A stretch of DNA of 64,000 nt from Pontederia crassipes. Its lineage: Eukaryota; Streptophyta; Magnoliopsida; Commelinales; Pontederiaceae. Under the pieces are notes generated by a model. The model had not been told where the DNA came from. It saw only the letters and a program-made list of their open reading frames with translations, and did no database searches. The DNA is taken from the NCBI GenBank assembly GCA_030549335.1, contig CM060196.1, positions 9,997,501 through 10,061,500 of the forward strand, in the 5' to 3' direction. Below are positions 37,233-49,511 of this stretch, one piece after another. The position numbers were made by a program, and so were the translations under genes. Every line of letters starts with the position of its first letter. Position 1 is the stretch's first letter.

Positions 37233-38349
37233 CTTCACACTACTGTCAGAAGTGAAAACTATGTCACGAAGGCCACCCTACATGAACTCCAACACATCCC
37301 AACTCTCGTTGATTATATCCCACCATTTTATTATCAGAAATTTGAGTAAATTTAGGGGGCATTTCTCTACATGTAATTTTGTAGATTATCAAATAATATT
37401 ATGTTAAATTACTTGGGCTCACTATATTAGTATGTTCACTTGTGTCATGTAATGAGTAATTTGAATTATCTAGACAATCCACATTGCTTATGAAATGGCA
37501 ATGTAGATTGTTTATGGGAGGGAAGATAATTCAAATTACCAACTGGGTTATAATCTTTTAGTTTCACTTTTTAAATTTGTTGTTTATAGTTTTATTTAAA
37601 TAAATTATAAAACTAACTAAATAAATTATAAAATTAATCGAATAAATAATAGTTAATTATTATGAATATAGTATTATCATATTTTAACAAATACATTAAT
37701 TATTTTATAAATTTTATTTTTATGGGTGAGAATATATATTTGTGATTTAAGTTTACGAAATTAAAAATAATCTATATATGTAAACATGATTCTGTTGATT
37801 AGGGGTATATCAGTAAAAATTATACATTAACTTATAAATCTTTATTTATTAATAAGTAATTAATATGAATTGTCAGATAGATTACTTATGCATACTAAAT
37901 AAGGTAGCATACATTATTGATAATTTAATAAGTCACAATCTTCCTAAGAGGTAATTTGTATTATTGAGTAATGTTGAATGGCAACGTAGTGAACACACTT
38001 TTCTAAGTTTCTTAGTATTTGAGTGACAACAAAAAAAACTTTAAGTTTAATTGATGATATAAAACATTAGAAATAAACTTATATTTTAATAATATTTAAG
38101 ATTTTAAACAATTAATTTCCTCATGTCCATTCTTAATTTAATCCAATTGCCTTTTTACATGGAACACAAATTGAGAATCAACCTCCAACCGTCGAGATGG
38201 TTGTTGACGCCGGGAAACAACTCCAAAATAAAAGAGAAAAAAAAGGAAGAAAACGCCTTAAAATTTTAAAACGTCACTTTTTTATGACGCCATCCAAAAC
38301 TTGTGTTACAGTAAAAAAAATTGTCATTCAGCATAAAATGCTCAGCGCC
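37233..38349. other. AT-rich intergenic stretch, possible MITE
   Basis: GTTCACTTGTGTCATG near 37435 and, inverted, CAACGTAGTGAAC near 37983 may be the ends of a ~570-bp MITE. I could not find a target-site duplication. The rest is AT-rich without genes, up to the Nudix leader. Confidence 0.35.
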
Positions 38350-38370
38350 ATGGCCATGTTCTCGAGATGA
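38350..38370 (+). promoter_or_regulatory. Six-codon upstream ORF overlapping the Nudix start
   Basis: ATGGCCATGTTCTCGAGATGA encodes MAMFSR. Its stop codon overlaps the main start in the tetranucleotide ATGA. The upstream ATG has G at +4. Such an arrangement allows termination-reinitiation or leaky scanning. Whether it is transcribed is unknown. Confidence 0.5.
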
Positions 38371-40591
38371 GAGCAGCACTGAGACGTCGAGCAGCGTCCA
38401 TGGCGTCGCCGTTTCTCAATCGAACCAGCGAGCAGCCTAAGCTCTCCGACGTCTTCGCCAATCGCGGCAGCCAACGCCTCCATCGCCTGGCCGAGCAGCT
38501 CCGCGTCTACAGGCCCCCTCCGTCCTACTACTCCAACTTCACCTCGCCGTCCTCCGACGACAACGAGGCCGTCGTCGACGATCGAGGCAAGGTCTTCTCC
38601 GCCATGGGGCTCATGGAGTCCTCCACCTCCGTCTTGGCCGTCCGCCGCCCTCCCGAGCGGCTCGGCCCCAAGCGGGCCGCCGTGCTCGTTTGCCTCTTCG
38701 AAGATCATCTCGGCGATCTCCGCGTCATCCTAACCAAGCGCTCGTCCAACCTCTCCACCCATTCTGGTACCTCGTCTAATAATTTCTTATATGTGCAAAA
38801 GTATCTCAATTATTTACATCCAATTTTGCTTCTGTTTTCTGTTTTGGATCTGAGGATGTGTTCCATCTGTAGCTCGTGTTTTGGCTCCGGGAGAACGAAA
38901 AAATCGAACAAAGAAAATCTATCTTCTTGCCTGAATCTTATCGACTGCGTGCTCAAGGCTGGGTTTTTAATATTGCAGGGGAGGTTTCGTTGCCCGGAGG
39001 GAAGGCGGATGAGGGCGACGCCGACGACCGTGACACGGCCCTGAGGGAAGCCAAAGAGGAAATCGGCCTTGATCCCTCCCTCGTCACCGTCATCAGCGTT
39101 CTTGAGCCTTTCTTCTCCAAGGTATTTATGTGGCTCCAAGACGAAGCGTGGAGATCGTTTTGCTTCATAATTCAATCAAATTGTCAATTGTTACCATTTG
39201 GTACATATGAAGAATTTTAACTCTGAAACTAATGAATGATGAACCCATCTGATTTCTGGTGTGGGTGCTTGTTGTTGCTTGCATAACTTGCTTTAATATG
39301 CTATGCAGCTGCAATGAGAGCAAATGACTTGTAGCAAGATTTGATATTTATGTATAGACCACTCTCTCTCTCTCTCTCTCTCTCTCGTTCGCTGTAAACG
39401 ATATGTATGATCGTTGGATTTGCATTGCTACTGTTGCTAGAACACAAATAGTCAAATAGTTATCATCCGACCTACTGTTGCTAGTACACGAATAGTCAAA
39501 TAGTTATCATCCGACCTCCTTGAATCGCTGATAGATGCTGGTTTGAGAATAGGAAGGATAATGTAATATGCATGCGTGTGCATAGTTGCAACTTGCAAGC
39601 TGACATAAAAAGATCTTAATTGCAACTTGCAAGCTGACAAAAAAAGATCTTAATGTTTCTGTTTCAGAATGAGTTCGTATGATGTTATGTCTTGAATGAA
39701 ATGACCGACTGAGCACAGTCTCAAAGCCCAGTTCTGGAATTGTTTATTAAACCAAGGATGCAGTCTATTTTTGTGTTGTCCTCGGGGAGAATATGAGCCT
39801 AATTTAGCTTGAGCAATTCCTTCCGTTGCCACAGTTTCTTTCAACCGCCTTTTTTTTCTTCAAGAACTAGTAATGATTTGTAGATTTCCATCCTACACTG
39901 TTCTTATGACTAATGATCTCATGTCCTTCAGTATACCGTTTCTTCCAGAGGTTTGTGATGATCAATTTCCATCCTTTTTCTTTGTTTAATGAAACTACAA
40001 GGAGAAAGATAGCTGCACTATTTGTGCCTTTCTTGTCTTCTCTTGTAAAACTTATATTACTCATGTGCTGTAGATATAGTTGTCCAGTATCTGTCTATGG
40101 CAATCTACTGCTCTTTTCTTCAACTAACGCTTGCAATCTTTTTTTTTTTTTCTCTTTGCCTTGCAGCAACGCTTACAAGTTGTTCCGGTCATTGCCATAC
40201 TTCCTGATAGAAAATTATTCAATCCTGTTGCAAACATTGATGAGGTCGAAGAAATATTTGATGCACCTCTGGATATGTTCTTGAAGGTAACCCATATTAG
40301 GTTATGTTTTAATTCCAACTATCATTTTGTATTATCTACTTTTGTGAATTGGATCACATCCTACAGGACGAGAATCGGCGATCTGAGGAACGAGAATACA
40401 TGGGATTCAATTATTTGGTCCACTACTTTGATTTCATATCAGAGAATAAGAAATTTGTGATATGGGGATTAACGGCCAGCATCTTGATTCGCACTGCATC
40501 TGTTGTGTATCAGAGACCTCCTTCCTTCAGCGAGCAATTTCCCAATTTCAGGAAGTCCAGTTCAGTCGATCGAAGTAATCCTAAGATATAA
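38367..40591 (+). CDS. Nudix hydrolase of the CoA-diphosphatase type (NUDT15/22-like), four exons
   Basis: Exons are 38367-38766, 38979-39121, 40167-40286 and 40367-40591, all GT-AG and in frame, encoding 295 residues. The N-terminus MRAALRRRAASMASPF is Arg-rich, as expected for a mitochondrial presequence; ATG 38400 is an alternative start. The CoA-type motif ILTKRSSNLSTHSGEVSLPGG spans the exon 1/2 junction. The Nudix box follows, with GGKADEGDADDRDTA and REAKEEIGL at about residues 140-164, where E160/E161 bind metal. Relatives cleave CoA and its derivatives to 4'-phosphopantetheine and adenosine 3',5'-bisphosphate. The C-terminal exon has the conserved EEREYMGFNYLVHYFDF and a hydrophobic WGLTASILIRTASVVYQ. 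Length is normal for the family. Confidence 0.93.
39362..39386. repeat. (CT)n microsatellite in Nudix intron 2
   Basis: A perfect 25-bp CT dinucleotide run lies in the largest intron of the Nudix gene. Confidence 0.9.
39430..39517. repeat. 44-bp tandem duplication in Nudix intron 2
   Basis: Two near-identical 44-bp units, each beginning ACTGTTGCTAG, differ at two positions. Confidence 0.9.
39586..39653. repeat. 34-bp tandem duplication in Nudix intron 2
   Basis: Two near-identical 34-bp units begin TTGCAACTTGCAAGCTGACA. They lie less than 100 bp from an independent 44-bp duplication. Confidence 0.9.
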
Positions 40592-41549
40592 AATCAAGTT
40601 CATGCACTCAAGCAAGAATTCAGTTCGATTGTATTACTTTTTTCTTTTCCTTCAAAGATGCGGAGCCCACCGGAAGATATGAAATTATTAGGAAAGTTCA
40701 GCATTCATAAGAATTAAATGTAGTAATTTCCATTGACCATTAAAAAAGTGTGGATACGGAACTTAGTTAAAGCTGTAATGTAATATTAATGTGCATTTGT
40801 ATGTCCTATAACTGTAGTGTAATAATTTCAATTGTAACGGTTCCTTTTTTTTTTGCTGGAACGAAGGAAATGTTCTGAAACCATCCGTTGTCATAAGAGT
40901 TCCTACACCTACTTGCTTCATAGTATTAGCACAATAAATAAGGCTGTCTCTGCAACAAATTGCGAAGGTGCTTCCCCTTGAGATATAATTTGTAGGATTT
41001 TTTTTTTCTGGTTGCTTTTGGAGGCGCTCAGCATCAGCGATAAAACGAAGTATTGATTAGAAAACAAACATTTGATAATGCTCCATCCGCCAGTAAATAC
41101 CCGGAATCGATTATTAAGAAGATAAGCAAATACGTAATCGTAGCATCAATTCCTGCCCATTCTCACAATTGTAGGTGTCTTTTCAAGGAGGCATATTTCG
41201 ATGGGAGTTAAACAAGAAATAAACTATGATCAGATAAGAGTTCTTAGAAATTGAGTAAGTGATTAATTTTGAATATTAAGTGTAAAGAAGAAATCAACTA
41301 CGACGCTGCTTAAGGTTCGGCTCAAAAAATTGAATATAGTTTTGGAAGCGTTGCAATGGCCATTTGTCTAAGTCAATCATAAATATATGAAACAGTGATG
41401 TGCAGTTGTCACTCTTCACAACTCACCTACTTGATCAGAGACGTGAGACTTCGTATTTCTGGAACAGGGATGCTACTAAAACAAGATGCATGGATCTGGT
41501 CTTTAGGCACATTCATGGTTTATAATTATCCAAGTCATAAATAGATGGC
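40592..41549. other. Nudix 3' region and intergenic spacer
   Basis: It includes the 3' untranslated region of the Nudix gene and non-coding sequence. No gene or delimited repeat is seen. Confidence 0.5.
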
Positions 41550-42402
41550 TGTTAATAATATAAAATCATAGATTATGCTCTTTTTAATGGCCTAAGCTTT
41601 TAGTAAAATTGATTAGTACATCATTTTAACATGGTATCAAGAGTGAAAATGGATGTTTTTATGTCAGCAACAGAAGCCTATCTAAATTTCGAAGTAAGTG
41701 AGTCTCTAGATGTGATATTTATTTAGTGATTCTTTTGGGTCCTTGACTTGTCACATGAGTATGGCGCCTGGTGATACATCATAGGCACACTTAGAACGTA
41801 AATAATTGTAGCCATATAAAATGACAGCAATGGAATCTCAATCCTCCGTTTTTATTTTTTAAGTTTTGATATCTCATTCATATACATCTTCTTTTTGTTT
41901 CCCGAGTCTCTAGTGAGTTAAGACAGAGTTAGAAACAAAATGTTCTAAATGTTCTTGAAAATTCTTGCTTCCATTGGACCATTTGTATTTATATACATCA
42001 GGATCTCGATTCATGGATCTCTCGATTCGAGAAATAAGAGTCATCAGTTCAAGCATGATTATCCTTAAACCCAATATAAGTTTTTTCTATTTTGACTTAA
42101 CCCCCCATCGTGATTGAACGTGAATGGATAAGAGAAGGGGGGAACAAGCACACTTGAAGAGCGTAGTACAACGTAGAGTTGTATGTTGCGTTCGGAAAGG
42201 ATGAATCGCTCTTGAAAAACTTCCGTTAAGCTCTTATTAAAAAGTAATTTCCTCCTTTAATTGTCCACGTGTTGGACTTGGGTTAGACCAAAAGTTATCA
42301 GCAACCCACACGTGAGGAGTGTCAAGAATATAAAATCAATGATGTTGTTCTTCCTAACGACTTAAGCTTTTAGAAAAATTAGTCAGCACATTAAATTTAG
42401 CA
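41550..42402 (+). mobile_element. Miniature LTR retrotransposon (TRIM-like)
   Basis: Two ~82-bp direct repeats (41550-41631 and about 42320-42402) both read TGTNAAGAATATAAAATCA-like and end TTTAACA-like. TGGTATCAAGAG, a variant of the Met tRNA primer-binding site, directly follows the first. The purine tract GTGAGGAG directly precedes the second. The ~690-bp interior has no coding capacity. Total size is about 850 bp, so this is a non-autonomous TRIM-like element. I found no target-site duplication, so its age is probably high. Confidence 0.65.
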
Positions 42403-42509
42403 AGGGTGAACTGAAAATAGACTGAAAGAGTATGGGCGGGGGGTTGGCGAGCATTAAGTTTTCTTTGATGTGATTATCGGCTCATGGTAACTTTTCGACA
42501 TTAAATGCG

Positions 42510-43350
42510 ATGAATGCCATGTTTTAATGATAACAAATTAAATTGAACATAAAAATTACTAATCTAAAATCGCCAAGTTAAACGATGAAACAAAAAAAAT
42601 TGTATACGACCGACCATGTCGATCAGTCGATGGATACCACGCACAAAAAATGCCGAGAAGACGACGGTCGATGGATCAGTCGTTACACTGGTCGACCAAC
42701 CAACAAAGGAACGAATTCAAAAAATGTCGAGACTATGATGGTCGACGAACCGATCAACCGATCAATTCAAAGTTAAATTCAAAAGATGTCGAGACCATGA
42801 CGGTTCAAAAACTATCGATCAATCGGACATTGAATAAAAGCACAAAAAATGCGCAATGATCATATTGACCGATTGACCGGCCTATAAATGTGATCGACTG
42901 GTCACAAAGAAAAAAATGAATAGTAACGACTATTTTTCTTTGAGAAGATTATGTAAATTTTTCTAGATACAATCAACATTAGAAGAAACTTATAAAATGA
43001 GTGTCAAAGCCTAAAATAAGATTATCCAAAATAAAATCTCTCTAAAACTCCTTTCAAAATTTTAAGCCCAAAATTATAAATTCATCCGTTTCTCTTCTAA
43101 ATTTTGAGTATGAACATATTTTGTGAAAAAAGAAATTAGAGGAAATCATTATAAAAAGAATTGTTCTCTCCTTAAAAAAAATAATGAATCTTCAACAGTT
43201 TCAAAAGTGGGCCGCGTCAACTCATCGTGATTTTTTTTGTTTACCCTTTATCTCTTATTTACTCTTTTACTTGTGTTCAATTTTATCAGACTTTCCGAAA
43301 TTAATTTCACGAAAAAATTTGTATACACTAATTCACCCCACCGCAGACAT
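42510..43350 (+). mobile_element. Family-L LTR fragment (copy L4)
   Basis: It resembles the LTR at 62175-63394 on the same strand. It has repeated GGTCGAC/CGATCAGTCG motifs (42610-42890), a TTATAAAATG TATA-like element (about 42989) and the near-3' motif ACACTAATTCACCCC. Both ends are degraded and internal deletions are likely. Confidence 0.6.
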
Positions 43351-45372
43351 CCCTTACCTTATCAAGAAGTTACATCAAAACAGGAGTTGCAGGAGAAAAA
43401 AAAGGAAAAAAAGAAAACACGGGGTTACAAATTGACGCCTTTAACAGAAGATGGTTTTTTTCTCTACAAGAAGAGGCATGGGTTAACATTAAAGAGCGTC
43501 AGTTCTGTCAAGAATAGGTTGTTTTCCTGAACTTACATGTGAAGAGTAACAAATGAATTTCAGGAAGCAACATAATAAGGAAATGCATAACAAATCAAGG
43601 GAGCAAAAATATGATGCACCAGACTGCATTTCATCGTGAACTATAAATGAAGACTTCTCTAAGTAAATCAACATCACTAAACTTGCTCCAACTATTCCAA
43701 TAATTAATCAAGACTCAATAGTGTAAAGCATCATAGATCTTATCAGCTAAAATAATCAAATAAGATCACAGGAAAAAAAACAATGTGAAAAAACCCATTT
43801 GAAGATTCCATGAACCCAAAATTAGTTAATACTTCAGTTAAATAACTGAGAGAAATGGAATTAACGATCATGTTAGAATGTGATTTGCATTACATTCTGG
43901 GTTTCTTTTCTTCGAGTTTGCTTCCTAGTATTAGCCCACTTAGTCTTTCTATTCTTACAGGTTTCATTTCTCTGTCTTTTCATATAGTACAGAGATTTAG
44001 GGTTTTGGAGTGGATGAACTACTTATAGCTGTTTTGATCATCCAAAACAACATTATGAGTGTTATCCATATGTTGTACAAACCCATCCTAAGAAGTATCC
44101 CAGCAACATGACTCAATGGCTGAAACCAAGACAAGATTATCTTTAGAAAAGACACTAGTAGAATGAAGTCCATGTCATTGGTAGTTAAATGTAGAATGTA
44201 AATTATTCATACTCAATCTCAAAGCAAATAATTCTGAAGAAATCACTGAATTAGTATGCTGTTGGTTTTCTTCTTCTGTACCCTGACTAAGCTACGGTCA
44301 TCAAGTATGTATCCCAGGATGGAATTGAACTAATTTTGAAAAGATTCAAAAACCCAACCATTAACTCGACGAGTCCATAGTGTTGGTCCAGTATCAGCAA
44401 TTTTTATGTGACACAAATTCATGGAGTTAAAGTAAATCAACTGAACTTATGAATGAATATGAATATCTTCCTTAACAATTCTAATGGAATGAAATTGCAA
44501 GAACTTCGGATATCTGAAACAGCAGCCAAGAAGTTGTGGGCAGAACCTAATAGGTTCAGTTGTAAACTCATACACGCAACTACACATTTATAAATTGTTT
44601 GTAACTTTGAATAAAATTTGGCTTTTTCATGTGTCATATAAAATGCAGTGGATCTTTACCCTTCAAAGCAGATAAGGGCAGAAGGAAAGATCATTAATAA
44701 AATGGCATAGCTGTCATTGATAAAGATGGATAAGAGTGTCAACTATCATAAAATTTACCAATACAAATTACAGATATTCTTGTCTTCTAAAATACTAGAA
44801 ATATAACAAGGTAATTGATCATCCAATTTGATAGGTCTAGATGTCATGTTTCAACTATTTCCGCCAAGAAGTTATAGTTGGTATAACCTTTCACATTTCT
44901 AACACCTTACAATCTACTCACATCATTACACTTGCTCTTCTTGTACCAAGGTTAAATATCAGATTTTATGCCACGGAAAAGATTTTGACCTTGACAATGG
45001 CAAAAGGATATCATCACAACACATCACCATCTGTTGTTAAAGCATAACTGGGAATAGCTAAAATGATTAGTCCAGTCCGAAAAGAAATCATTGGAAAATT
45101 GCTTATGCAAAAGTACACACTTGGGATCAAATAGAAAACAGATGCATGAGTCAATCCTTTAGCCACTGAATATAATCGTACAGGTTGATAACAAAAATTC
45201 TGAGATGATTCAGTCGCATTTTTTTCACTACTAGTTGCTCTTAATAACATATAAATGATAAAAATATCTAGGCCAGCAAAATGAAACATGAACCTAACAG
45301 AAATAATATGCCGAATAGATCATCAAACATCTATTGTGACTTATATCACATGTTTTACCTCCAACAACATAT
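43351..45372. other. Intergenic stretch downstream of CHLI
   Basis: The right part contains the CHLI 3' untranslated region. The remainder is non-coding and AT-rich. The fragments near 43900-44000 and 44270 are not recognisable. Confidence 0.5.
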
Positions 45373-46836
45373 TCAGCTGAAGACCTCATAGAACTTCTCG
45401 ATGACAAGCAAACCAGAGTCAATTGACTCTAATGGATCCTTCCTCAGACGATGTCTCAAGCAATTTGGGATGACAGTTGCTATATCCTCGGCCGTCACTT
45501 TGTCCCTCCCCTTCAGAGCTGCCAAAGCCTTTGCGGACCTGTTGGTGACAATATCGCCTCTGAGACCATCAACATTCAACTCCGCGCACACCTTCGATAT
45601 CTTCACACGGAGGTCGTGATCAATCTGGACGGCACCCAACGAGCTCCGGGCAGAGGCAATCTGCTGCTGGAGCTTCTCCTGATCGCCACGGTATGATTCC
45701 CTGAACCCCTTTGGATCCCTGTCAAACCGACCTCTTTCTTCCACAATCTTCACCCTCAGTTCTGCATCTCTCACGGTGCCGACCTGGGCGTGCATTCCAA
45801 ACCTATCGAGGAGCTGTGGCCGGAGTTCACCCTCCTCAGGATTTCCCGAGCCGATGAGAATGAAGCGTGCGGGGTGGGAGATGGAGATGCCCTCACGCTC
45901 GACAGTGTTCCAGCCCGATGCAGCCGAGTCCAGGAGCACATCCACGAGGTGGTCGTCCAGGAGGTTGACCTCGTCAACATAGAGGATGCCCCTGTTGGCC
46001 TTAGCGAGGAGGCCGGGCTCAAAAGCCTTGACACCCTCTGTGAGGGCCTTCTCGATGTCGATAGTGCCGCAGACGCGGTCTTCGGTGGCGCCAAGTGGGA
46101 GGTCGACCATGGTGATCTTGCTGCTGATTACAGGCGGCTTCTCCCCCCTCGCGACGATCTCGCGGACCTCGACGCCCATGGACTCGGGGTCATCAGGGTC
46201 GGAGTTAAAGGGGTCACCGACGACGACTCGAATCTCCGGCAGGAGGTCGACGAGGGACCGGACTGTTGTCGACTTCCCAGTGCCCCTGTCGCCCATGATC
46301 ATGACGCCGCCGATCTTGGGGTCGATGACGTTGAGCAGCAGGCAGAGCTTCATCTCGTCCTGCCCGACAATCGCCGAGAACGGATACACCGGCCGCTGAC
46401 TCTCTTTGGCCTCCGCCTCCCTTCTCTTCGCCTGCGAGCAGTTATCCCGAATGCAATCGTTTCGTCACTGCATTGGCCAACACATCGGCACGCGAATAGG
46501 ACGCAGCGAGCAAACGAAGGTGCACTTACCTCTTCCGCAGCGGCAACTTCGGCGGCGGCCACATTGGAAACGAAGCTACGGCGGTTCCGCCTCGCGACGC
46601 CGAGTTGGAGCGCCCCGGCGAAGAAGCTTCTCTTGTGGTGGATGTGGGCTGATGAGAGGAATTTAGAAGTGGTGATACGAGAAGAGGGAGCGGGCTTTAC
46701 AGGAGGCAACGAGGAGAAGCATGGACTCACCTGGAAGCGAAGTTGCAGAGAGAGGAGTGGGAGAAGACAGAACCCACAAGGAGGACGACGACGACGAGAC
46801 GCCGGCGGCGGAGGGTGGCGCGAGGAGGCTCGCCAT
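45373..46836 (-). CDS. CHLI: Magnesium chelatase subunit I (ChlI), plastid, three exons
   Basis: Exons on the minus strand are 46836-46731, 46648-46530 and 46431-45373, separated by short GT-AG introns (82 and 98 bp). They encode 427 residues. The first exon starts [20 protein letters not shown], a Ser-rich chloroplast transit peptide. The mature part has the AAA+ signatures: Walker A GDRGTGKS (residues 122-129), Walker B ILYVDE (about 224-229), sensor GSGNPEEGE and arginine finger [10 protein letters not shown]. ChlI is the ATPase that, with ChlD and ChlH, inserts Mg2+ into protoporphyrin IX, the first committed step of chlorophyll synthesis in the chloroplast. The length and all motifs are intact, so the gene looks functional. 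The exons are GC-rich. An antisense reading frame overlapping it is a compositional artefact. Confidence 0.97.
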
Positions 46837-47535
46837 GGAAGCGGGCGGAGGTGGAGTCGCTGCCGCTGCGATTGCTGCGAGACAAGCTCGGGAGCGTCGG
46901 AGGAGGAGGACGAGGAGGATGAGACAGAGGAAATGGAAGTGAGAGGGGCGGAGGGATAAGAAGATAGAGAGTGATGAAGTGGAGGATTGCGGGGATAGAA
47001 TTGTGGTCGGTGGTTATGTTTGAGTACCGTAGTGGTATCCGGTTTTGTGGTAGTTTTGCTCCCAAATAGATAGGTGGTAATTATTATTCTTATTATTTTT
47101 CCAGCTTCCAAGGTAGACGATTGGTTTTGTTTCTCATTAAATAAACGATTTCAAATTTAATTAATTTTTCCACTTAAATAGGGGTACAGCCATTATATTT
47201 CATAGGGTGTTAATAAGAATTAGAAAAAAAAATTACCATAGAAAAAAATATTCTTATGACAAAAAATGAATAGTATTTGAATACACAAAGGAAAAAAAGA
47301 ACAAAATATTTGTTCTTATTATTTTTACAAGAACATTATGTTCTCGTTTTAAGAATAAAATATGATGATTTTTTTATTTTTTAAAGTATTAAAATGTTAA
47401 AAAGTTGATTAGAATAAATTATTCTTAAAATGTTTGGACGCAAAAATGATACTCTTTATTCTAACTCTTTATTCTCATACGACACATCCATAATGATTAT
47501 TTCAATCTCTAGTAAATGAAATTCTTATTAGAGAA
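46837..47535. promoter_or_regulatory. CHLI leader/promoter region and AT-rich spacer
   Basis: On the minus strand a CT-rich 5' leader is visible up to about 46990, consistent with a plant leader. Upstream of about 47110 the DNA turns AT-rich. It contains a MITE-like AT-rich stretch (47200-47510) whose ends I cannot define. Confidence 0.4.
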
Positions 47536-48752
47536 TAAATTATGAATGGTTCCTCAACTTTGAGTCATTTTTAATTGATCACTCAACTTTAATTTGTAAT
47601 TAGAACGTTCCTCATCTTTTATTTTCTTGCACGATTAGTCCTCTTGACCGGTGATAGTGAGTTTTCCGGTTGCCTTGCATACGTGGCCAACACATGAGTC
47701 ATTTCTCTCTCGTTCACGTCATTTAAGTCATCCACGTCATTTAACGCTCCAAATCAGATAAATTACACGGATCATCCCCCAACTTTGAGTCAATTTCTAA
47801 ACAGTCCCCCAACTTTGATATTATTGCACGATTCTTCCACTTGACCGATAAGGAACAGTCTCTCGATTATCTTACGATGTGGCATAATAAAATATAATAA
47901 AAAAATTTAACTAGCTGACATCATATAATAAAAAATATTATAAAAAATTTAAAACGCGGACGAACTGCTAGAGAAGGAGTGTCGGCCCCCCTCTCCAAGC
48001 TCGCCCTTTGACGAGTTGGCATAGGGGGCGTTGACCCTCCTCTCCAAGTTCGTCCATTGGCGAGCTTCGCACAAGGGGCACCAACACCTCCTAGCGAGCA
48101 CGTCGACGATTCTAAATGACTTAAAGTTAAGAGACTATAAAAAATAAAAATGATAGGAACCTCGACGAACTCACGAGGAGGCGTTAGCGCCCCTTGTGCG
48201 AAGCTCGCCAGTGGACGAGCTTGGAGAGAAGGGCCGACGCCCCCTATGCCAGCTCGCCAAAGGGCGAGCTTGGAGAGGAGAGCCGACACCCCTCTTCTGT
48301 CAGTTCATTCACGTCCTAAAATTTTTATAATATTTTTTTATTGTGTGATGTCGGTTAGTTAATTTTTTTTATTATATTTTATTATGTCACATCGTAAGAT
48401 AATCGGGAGACTATTTCTTATTAGTCAAGTGGATGAATCGTGCAATAATATCAAAGTTTGGAGACTGTTTAAAATCGACTCGAAGTTGTGGAACGATCCG
48501 TGTAATTTACCTGATTTTTAGCGTTAAATGACGTGGATGACTTAAATGACGTGGATGACTTAAATGACGTGGATGAGAGAGAAATGGCTCATGTGTCAGT
48601 CATGTATGCAAGGCAACCAGGAAACTCACTATCATCAGTTAAGAGGACTAATCGTACAAGAAAATAAAAGATGAGGAACGTTCTAATTATAAATTGAAGT
48701 TATGGGACTAATTGAAAATTGATTCAAAGTTGAGGACCATTCGTATAATTTA
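47536..48752. mobile_element. Mutator-like foldback element, family A copy 2
   Basis: The left arm (from TAAATTATGAATGGTTCC, with AACTTTGAGTCA and CTCTTGACCGGTGATAG) is repeated inverted at the right end (to GAGGACCATTCGTATAATTT), each arm about 400 bp. The core contains GC-rich blocks in both orientations (about 47955-48110 and 48160-48300), with GCTCGCCCTTTGACGAG and its inverse. The whole element is therefore almost a complete palindrome. No 9-bp duplication was found, so the borders are approximate. Confidence 0.7.
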
Positions 48753-48995
48753 AGTGATACCAATGTACGCACATTTTTCTCCACAAAAAAAAAATAAAGT
48801 TGAGGCCGATTCGTTAAATTATTTTTGTTGGCCATTCTTTGACCATTTGAATGTGGATTAAAATTCAACTAAAAAGATGAAGACTAAGATCCAACTAAAT
48901 AAGTGACGAATATGATGTCATAAAAAAATGTGTGCTTTCACAGTTTCACTATGTATTTTTAATTACTTAATTAATATAATTTATTATTAAATTAA

Positions 48996-49502
48996 GGATT
49001 AATTACATAAACTTTGAAATATAACGAATTTTCACGTGTAGTCCTAATATACGAACTTAGCCCCCTAAATTACTTCGTTATTTTCACTTTAATCGTTATT
49101 TTCTATTTTATATTTATTAAAAATTAATTTACCCTTCCATACTCTCTTTTAATGTTTAAAAAATTAAAATAATATATAATAAAAATATAAAAAGTTAGTG
49201 GAGGGTGCAGCGACGATAAAAAATTAAAATAGTAAAGCCTTCCCTCTGACACAATAGAGAGGGGGCAACGCCTCCTCTTTTTATATTTTTTATTATATAT
49301 TATTTTATTTTTTAAAACATGAAAAGATAGTGTAGAAGGGTAATTTAGTTTTTTAATAAATAAAAATTTATAAATAATGGAAAAGTTAATATATGCTAAA
49401 TTAAAAATCACGACATAGTTTAGGAAGTGCTACAGCAAATTCATATATTAGGGCATACACAAAAAAGTCGTTATAGTTCGGAGAGGTTTAAGGAATTAAA
49501 TC
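48996..49502. mobile_element. Mutator-like foldback MITE, family C, 9-bp target-site duplication
   Basis: Inverted ends GGATTAATTACATAAAC and, inverted, GATTTAATTCCTTAAAC extend as imperfect arms through CCTAATATA. The flanks are identical 9-bp TTAAATTAA copies (48987-48995 and 49503-49511). The duplication is AT-rich, but it lies exactly at the arm ends. The core has a small GC-richer patch (about 49198-49275). The element is non-coding. Confidence 0.7.
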
Positions 49503-49511
49503 TTAAATTAA

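Noticed and set aside
45790-46959. Long open frame on the + strand (389 codons) over CHLI
   Set aside because: It is the antisense of the GC-rich CHLI exons, crosses the introns and has no family signature.
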